DNA from: CAYLNG01 sp964497855 | GTDB lineage: Bacteria > Verrucomicrobiota > Kiritimatiellia > SS1-B-03-39 > UBA6053 | NCBI GenBank assembly: GCA_964497855.1 | Contig: CAZCFM010000126.1 | Coordinates: 1 to 10,753, forward strand | Direction of reading: 5' to 3' | Length of the DNA stretch: 10,753 nucleotides | Shown here: piece after piece, positions 7,080 to 10,753 of the stretch | How the letters are laid out: every line of letters starts with the position of its first letter | Numbering within the stretch: position 1 is the first letter of the stretch | The notes under the pieces: model-generated | What the model saw: the letters and a program-made list of their open reading frames with translations, nothing else | The model's database searches: none | What the model was told of the DNA's origin: nothing | Translations under genes and position numbers: made by a program

Positions 7080-7486
7080 AATTCGACCGCATCAAGTCCG
7101 AGCCCATCCAGTGGCAGCTCGCGCCGATGATTGATGTGGTGTTCCTGCTGCTCTGCTTTTTTGTCACCAGCAGCATCTACGCCCAATGGGAAACCGAAAT
7201 GGACGTGGTTCTCCCGGCGGCGGAAAGCGGGGGCACCCCGCAGCGCCAGTTGGGTGAAATCATCATCAACGTGCGCAGCGATGGACGCCTCATTGTCAAC
7301 AGCCGAGAACTCAGCGGCGCCCAACTGGGGGAACTGCTCCTGCAGATTTCCGAGTTGTGGAAAAATCCGCCCGTGGTCATCCGCGGTGACCAGAATGCAC
7401 GCCATGGCGACATCATGTCGGTGATGGATCTCTGCCGCCGCGCCGCGTTGTTCAACATCACGTTCGCCACGACCTTTCCCGAATGA
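7076..7486 (+). CDS. ExbD/TolR-family biopolymer transport protein
   Basis: This is the small partner of the ExbB/TolQ channel. It has 136 aa, typical of the family. It has a short cytoplasmic N-terminus, one membrane segment (about 16-36) and a periplasmic domain. The membrane segment begins LAPMIDVVFLLLCFFV. Asp20 in this motif corresponds to the single essential proton-carrying aspartate of ExbD/TolR. The periplasmic part contains the usual features: IIINVRSDGRLIVNS (about 60-74) and VVIRGDQNARHGDIMSVMD (about 99-117, the family's 'v.i..D..a.yg.vv.vmd' region). The start overlaps the exbB-type stop as ATGA, with GGAA upstream. The next gene also overlaps by ATGA, so all three products are probably made in matched amounts. 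Confidence 0.93.
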   Translation: MKFDRIKSEPIQWQLAPMIDVVFLLLCFFVTSSIYAQWETEMDVVLPAAESGGTPQRQLGEIIINVRSDGRLIVNSRELSGAQLGELLLQISELWKNPPVVIRGDQNARHGDIMSVMDLCRRAALFNITFATTFPE

Positions 7487-9795
7487 CACGCCTGTTGCTG
7501 CTGCTGACCCTCGTTCTCCTGCCCACGCTACGCGCCCAGGAGGCCGCGGCCTTGCCTGCGGCGGATCAACGCCGCCTGGCTGACGGTCTTCATGCCCGCG
7601 GGCTGCACGCGATGGCCCTGGCTGAGTACGAAAAATTGTTGTCCATCGATCCGCCGGTTCCGGAGCAGGACGTGATGGCGTTCCGGGCCGCGGAGAGTGC
7701 GCGTCAGATGGGCGACATTGAGCGGGCGAGAGCCTTGTACGAACGGGCTCTTCGCGTCGTTCCGGCCGCCGATGCCGGATTGCGTTCCCGCCTGCGCCTT
7801 GCGGAGTTGCATCTGCGCGCGGAGCGCCTTCCCGAAGCCAAACAACAGGTGGAAGCCCTGATCGCCGCGAAAGCCCAGGCCGACCTCGATGCGGCCGCTC
7901 GTTATCTTTTGGGACAAATCCTGCAACGCGAAGGCAAAGAACCCGAAGCCCGCACGGTGTTTCTGGAGTTGATCGAACGTTATCCGAACGACGTCTTTGC
8001 CGTGTACGCATCTCTGGGCCTGGCCCGCATCGAACGGAAAGATCCTGTGACCCGTCGCGCTTACTACGAACGCGCACTGAAGAACCCGCCTTCGGAGGAC
8101 GTGGAGGTCGAGGCGCTGTGGGGATTGGCCACACTGGAATCCGAAAACGGCGAACGCGTGAAGGCTGCCGAGCGCTTTACACGTCTCTGGAAACAACACC
8201 CCGACAGCGCCCGTGTGCGCGGCGGAATGCTGCACATGGCCTGGGCCCAGTTGCAGGCCGCCAACTATGCCGAGGCCCTCGAATTGGCGGCGCAGACCTC
8301 CGACGCGCGCAAAAAGGAACACGCGGACACCTGGTTGTATCTGGAAGCGGTCAGCCGCCGCGAGCTGGGCGAGATCGAGGCCTCCCGCAGCCTCTACGCG
8401 ACGTTGATTAAGGAACATGGGGAGAGCCGTTTCCGGGCCACCGCCGCCTACGATTTGGCGGTGTTGCATGCGCGGGTGGGCGAGCCGGAAAAGGTGCTGC
8501 CCCTGGCCGAGGATGTGCTGAATGTGCCGGGCCGCCGTGCCGATGGACTGTGGCTGCTGGCCGAGAGCGCCCGCGCGGCCAACCGCACGCCCCTTGCCTT
8601 CCAGTACTACACCGACATCAGCCGTCTACCGGAACCCAATCCCCGCGCCGCCGACGCACGCTATCTGCGGGCAATGCTGCTGCAAACGCAGGACCCCAAA
8701 GCCGCCGCCGAAGCGTACCGGGAATTTGTCCGCCTGCATCCGCAAGATGCCCGCGCCCCCGCCGCGCTGCGCGCCGCCGGGGCCTTGCGTCTGGATGCCG
8801 CCGACCTGGCCGGAGCCCTGGAGATGTGGGACAAGGTCCTTAAAGAATATCCTGCCGATCCACTGAACGCGGATGTGCTGTTCCAGGCGGCGGTTCTGGA
8901 GATGCGGATGGATCGTCCCGCCGCCGCCGTCACGCGCCTGCTGAAGTACGCGTCGATGGATCCGGCCCCGGCGCGGGTGGGCGAAGCCGCGTTCTGGTTG
9001 GGCACCCTGCTCGACCAGGCTGGAAAAGCGACAGAGGCCGAGCCCTGGTTGCAAAAAGCAGTGGCGGGCACCGTGCCGGAGGATCAGCGAGCCCGCGCCC
9101 GTCTGCGTTTGGGTCTTCTTCTGCAACGCGCGAAGCGGGATGCGGAGGCCCTGTCGGTCCTGCGTCCCCTGCTCGGGGAGAAAGGCGAACGCGCCCCGGC
9201 GGATGAGGTTCTGGTGTGGATGATGCGACAGGCGGATGTGTTGTCAGAGCAGGAAACCCTCGCCGAAACCGCTGCCGCGATGACATCGGAAGCTCGCGCC
9301 GCGACCACGCGGGAAATTGGATTTTACGCACTGGGTCGACATGCACTACGTCTCCAGAAAACGGACGAAGCCATTCAAGCCTTCCGCAGTGGATTGGCTC
9401 TCGGTTCGCAGACCCTCGATGCGGCGGAAGCGTCCTACGAATTGGGCCGTTTGCTCAACGCGGGGAAAGAATTTCCCGAAGCGGAAGAACGCCTGTCCAC
9501 AGCCGCCCGTCTGGCCTCGCAGTTGGAGCAGGGCCTGCTTCAGGCGCGCGCGCTCCACGCTCTGGGCGATGTGCTCGCCGCCCGTGAACGCTGGGAAGAG
9601 GCGGCACGCATGTACATGAGTGTCGCCGTTCTGTATGACGAAGCGGAGATCACCCCCGCCGCGCTTCGTGCGGCCGCCGCCGCCTACGAAAAGGCGGGCC
9701 GCCGCGCCGAGGCTGCCAGCGCCTTGCAGGAAGTGCAGAAACGGTATCCGCCCACCACGACGTCGGAGATTCCCGATGAATCCCCAGGCCCGTAA
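7483..9795 (+). CDS. Large secreted tetratricopeptide-repeat protein
   Basis: This is a probable periplasmic or outer-membrane-associated scaffold made almost entirely of TPR helical hairpins. It has 770 aa. Residues 1-18 form a clear signal peptide (MTRLLLLLTLVLLPTLRA, cleavage before QE). There is no lipobox cysteine and no later membrane segment. TPR-type repeats run from about residue 30 to 755; well-formed ones include ALAEYEKLLSIDP (45-57), RARALYERALRVVP (81-94), EARTVFLELIERYPND (155-170), AAEAYREFVRLHP (408-420), ALEMWDKVLKEYPADP (445-460) and EAIQAFRSGLALG (629-641). The repeat pattern is closest to YbgF/CpoB and outer-membrane assembly (BamD-like) TPRs. It overlaps the exbD-type gene by 4 nt. 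In Tol-Pal operons a TPR protein (CpoB) follows the motor genes, so a partner of this ExbBD motor is a reasonable inference. No catalytic domain is seen. Confidence 0.9.
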   Translation: MTRLLLLLTLVLLPTLRAQEAAALPAADQRRLADGLHARGLHAMALAEYEKLLSIDPPVPEQDVMAFRAAESARQMGDIERARALYERALRVVPAADAGLRSRLRLAELHLRAERLPEAKQQVEALIAAKAQADLDAAARYLLGQILQREGKEPEARTVFLELIERYPNDVFAVYASLGLARIERKDPVTRRAYYERALKNPPSEDVEVEALWGLATLESENGERVKAAERFTRLWKQHPDSARVRGGMLHMAWAQLQAANYAEALELAAQTSDARKKEHADTWLYLEAVSRRELGEIEASRSLYATLIKEHGESRFRATAAYDLAVLHARVGEPEKVLPLAEDVLNVPGRRADGLWLLAESARAANRTPLAFQYYTDISRLPEPNPRAADARYLRAMLLQTQDPKAAAEAYREFVRLHPQDARAPAALRAAGALRLDAADLAGALEMWDKVLKEYPADPLNADVLFQAAVLEMRMDRPAAAVTRLLKYASMDPAPARVGEAAFWLGTLLDQAGKATEAEPWLQKAVAGTVPEDQRARARLRLGLLLQRAKRDAEALSVLRPLLGEKGERAPADEVLVWMMRQADVLSEQETLAETAAAMTSEARAATTREIGFYALGRHALRLQKTDEAIQAFRSGLALGSQTLDAAEASYELGRLLNAGKEFPEAEERLSTAARLASQLEQGLLQARALHALGDVLAARERWEEAARMYMSVAVLYDEAEITPAALRAAAAAYEKAGRRAEAASALQEVQKRYPPTTTSEIPDESPGP

Positions 9796-10414
9796 CCCCC
9801 CACCCCGCAGAAAAGAGAACCGAAGCCTTATGCCGCCTCAATCGCCTGTTGCCGGAGCCTCCTGGGAAGTCCGTTCCCGTGCCACGAAAAGCTCGCTCAG
9901 CGCGGAGGCTTTTGTCGAAGGGGAAACCATTGTGTCCCGGCTTGTGCAGTCTCCGGAAGGCCTGTCGCGCGAAGATTACAAGATGTCGGAATGGAGTGCG
10001 GAACGCCGAAACGAATCCCTGTTTCATTGGAAAACCCAGTTCCGGCTTCCCCCGCCGCGGAAGGAATCGCCCTTCAAGGAAGAAGATGCGGACGAAAAAC
10101 TGCGGGAATACATGGCCGCCAACGATCCGGCTCTGGTCAATACCGTTTGGTTCCTGGCCGTATTGCTCGAGCGAAAACGCCGTTTCGTGGAACGCGGCGT
10201 GCAGCGCGATGCCGACGGGCGCAAAGTGCGGATTTACGAGGAAAAAGAAGGCGGAGAAACCTTTTTTATCATCGACCCCGAGTTGGCCATCGATCAGATC
10301 GCCGACCTGCAACAGGAAATCGCCCTGCAGTTGGGCTGGATCAAAGCGCCGGAAGAACCCGTTGCCGACATCAGTGGCCAAGTCGGAGCTGCCTGCGACG
10401 AGCAGACACCATAA
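9776..10414 (+). CDS. Uncharacterised protein of a PVC-group-like family
   Basis: I do not know a function for this protein. It has 212 aa and is rich in charged residues, with no signal peptide and no transmembrane segment, so it is probably cytoplasmic. Its layout resembles a family I remember from Verrucomicrobia and Planctomycetes: an opening WEVRSRAT (30-37), a 'FVEGE' turn (46-50), SREDY (64-68), LFHWKTQFRLPPP (82-94), a helical NTVWFLAVLLERKRRF (122-137), and the end EEKEGGETFFIIDPELAIDQIADLQQEI (about 155-182). In relatives as I recall them, the N-terminal part holds cysteines suggesting a small zinc-binding turn; here that region has none. I chose ATG 9776 because GGAG lies 7 nt upstream and it overlaps the TPR stop by 20 nt, like the rest of the run. 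ATG 9830 is an alternative that would remove a low-complexity 18-residue leader. It is the last gene of the run. Confidence 0.85.
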   Translation: MNPQARNPPPRRKENRSLMPPQSPVAGASWEVRSRATKSSLSAEAFVEGETIVSRLVQSPEGLSREDYKMSEWSAERRNESLFHWKTQFRLPPPRKESPFKEEDADEKLREYMAANDPALVNTVWFLAVLLERKRRFVERGVQRDADGRKVRIYEEKEGGETFFIIDPELAIDQIADLQQEIALQLGWIKAPEEPVADISGQVGAACDEQTP

Positions 10415-10427
10415 CCTTCTATTGGAC

Positions 10428-10450
10428 CGGACTTATAAATCCGTTTATTT
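10428..10450 (+). terminator. Weak candidate terminator after the long gene run
   Basis: CGGA (10428-10431) and TCCG (10440-10443) can pair around a core containing the self-complementary TTATAA, with one C-A mismatch, and TTTATTT follows at once. The stem is short and mostly AT, so strength is doubtful. It is the only hairpin-plus-T-rich arrangement between the two transcription units. The TATAAA inside it could alternatively be a -10 element of the next gene. Confidence 0.22.
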
Positions 10451-10465
10451 CAACCGATTTCGACC
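10446..10465 (-). promoter_or_regulatory. Two tandem 10-bp operator-like motifs upstream of the HTH gene
   Basis: Read on the minus strand, this stretch is GGTCGAAATC followed directly by GGTTGAAATA. The two copies match at 8 of 10 positions and repeat with a 10-bp period, about one helical turn, so bound proteins would sit on the same DNA face. The second copy is identical to the single plus-strand copy at 10513-10522. Placement upstream of an XRE-family gene suggests binding of its own product. Confidence 0.5.
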
Positions 10466-10509
10466 ATTCTTCTTGAATATTTCGCTGTATTTTCCTTCAA
10501 ATCCATGAT

Positions 10510-10522
10510 ATCGGTTGAAATA
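10510..10522 (+). promoter_or_regulatory. Inverted operator-like copy next to the HTH gene start
   Basis: ATCGGTTGAAATA is the exact reverse complement of 10446-10458, making a perfect 13-bp inverted pair whose arm centres are 64 bp apart, close to six helical turns. This copy ends 2 nt before the ATG at 10525, where a bound repressor would obstruct early transcription and, as RNA, the site covers the ribosome-binding region. No good Shine-Dalgarno is visible. The repeat is seen directly; the operator role is inference. Confidence 0.5.
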
Positions 10523-10524
10523 CC

Positions 10525-10752
10525 ATGAAAAACGGCACTCTATCCGATCTCATTGTGGATGCCCGGAAAACGCAAGGGCTGAGTCAACAGGAACTGGCCG
10601 ACCTGAGCGGCAGCAGTATCACTGTGATTTACAAACTCGAATCCGGCCGCCTCGATCTGACGCTGTCCAGTTTCCTCCGCGTTACGCAAGCTCTGGGAAT
10701 GCGGCTGAAGGTGCATAGCCCTTTGGGCGGGGAGTTGCAGCTTGAATCCTAA
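10525..10752 (+). CDS. HipB-like XRE-family helix-turn-helix regulator (probable antitoxin)
   Basis: This is a small DNA-binding protein of 75 aa, complete, with TAA at 10750-10752. Nearly the whole chain is one Cro/CI-type domain: LSDLIVDARKTQGLSQQELA (6-25) gives helix 1 and the start of the turn, the recognition helix is about 30-39 (SSITVIYKLE), and SGRLDLTLSSFLRVTQALG (40-58) completes the fold. The closing LRVTQALGMRLKVHSP pattern is characteristic of HipB/Y4mF-type antitoxins, which end in a short beta-strand after the helical domain. Such proteins neutralise a HipA-type kinase and repress their own operon. A hipA gene would be expected immediately downstream, beyond the window. The upstream AT-rich spacer with three copies of a 10-bp motif fits autoregulation. 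It could instead be a solitary XRE regulator. Confidence 0.85.
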   Translation: MKNGTLSDLIVDARKTQGLSQQELADLSGSSITVIYKLESGRLDLTLSSFLRVTQALGMRLKVHSPLGGELQLES

Positions 10753-10753
10753 G

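Noticed and set aside
6980..8134. A 384-codon minus-strand frame across exbD and the TPR gene
   Set aside because: It is a low-complexity Arg/Pro-rich shadow; the plus-strand genes here are coupled and carry signal peptide, membrane and TPR signatures.
9620..9775. An upstream start for the uncharacterised gene at ATG 9620
   Set aside because: It would overlap the TPR gene by about 175 nt and add an Arg/Pro-rich out-of-frame tail. ATG 9776 has a GGAG at good spacing and an overlap typical of this operon.
10473..10493. A promoter made of TTGAAT and TATTTT upstream of the HipB-like gene
   Set aside because: The spacing is only 9 bases. No pair at 16-18 bases in this AT-rich spacer matches well enough to report.

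Overview
The window looks like a piece of a GC-rich bacterial chromosome, densely packed and probably Gram-negative. I read it as PVC-group, most likely Verrucomicrobiota. The reasons are the gene order ftsK, rodZ-like, pgsA followed by an ExbB carrying a signal-peptide-like N-terminus, an ExbD and a large periplasmic TPR protein, plus a hypothetical protein that resembles a family I remember mainly from Verrucomicrobia and Planctomycetes. This assignment is an inference from gene content and not from a marker gene. A pyruvate:ferredoxin oxidoreductase points to at least facultatively anaerobic metabolism.

Layout. Positions 1-1655 (minus strand) hold the N-terminal 551 codons of nifJ (PFOR), which runs off the left edge. 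An 81-bp divergent spacer follows, with two perfect small dyads; one of them encloses the ribosome binding site of the next gene. Positions 1737-2480 encode a TrmH/SpoU-family RNA 2'-O-methyltransferase. After a 67-bp gap, 2548-10414 is one tightly packed plus-strand gene run in which every neighbour pair overlaps: ftsK, a RodZ-like membrane HTH protein, pgsA, exbB/tolQ, exbD/tolR, a 770-aa secreted TPR protein and a 212-aa uncharacterised protein. A roughly 110-bp AT-rich spacer then precedes a 75-aa HipB-like XRE regulator (10525-10752), which ends one base before the window edge.

How the genes fit together. The long run combines chromosome segregation at the septum (FtsK), cell-shape scaffolding (RodZ-like), phospholipid synthesis (PgsA) and a proton-driven inner-membrane motor (ExbB/ExbD) with a periplasmic TPR partner. 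This reads as an envelope and division operon, and the last three genes recall a Tol-Pal/CpoB-type module. The final HTH gene is different in character: its upstream region is AT-rich and contains a 10-bp motif three times (two tandem copies facing one inverted copy next to the start codon), as expected for an autoregulated antitoxin. Its toxin partner, if present, lies just beyond the right edge.

I see no tRNA, rRNA, CRISPR array, insertion sequence or phage gene. No stretch longer than about 110 bases lacks a gene. The best candidates for something little described are the uncharacterised gene at 9776-10414, the division-linked ExbBD-TPR module, and the three-site operator of the HipB-like gene.
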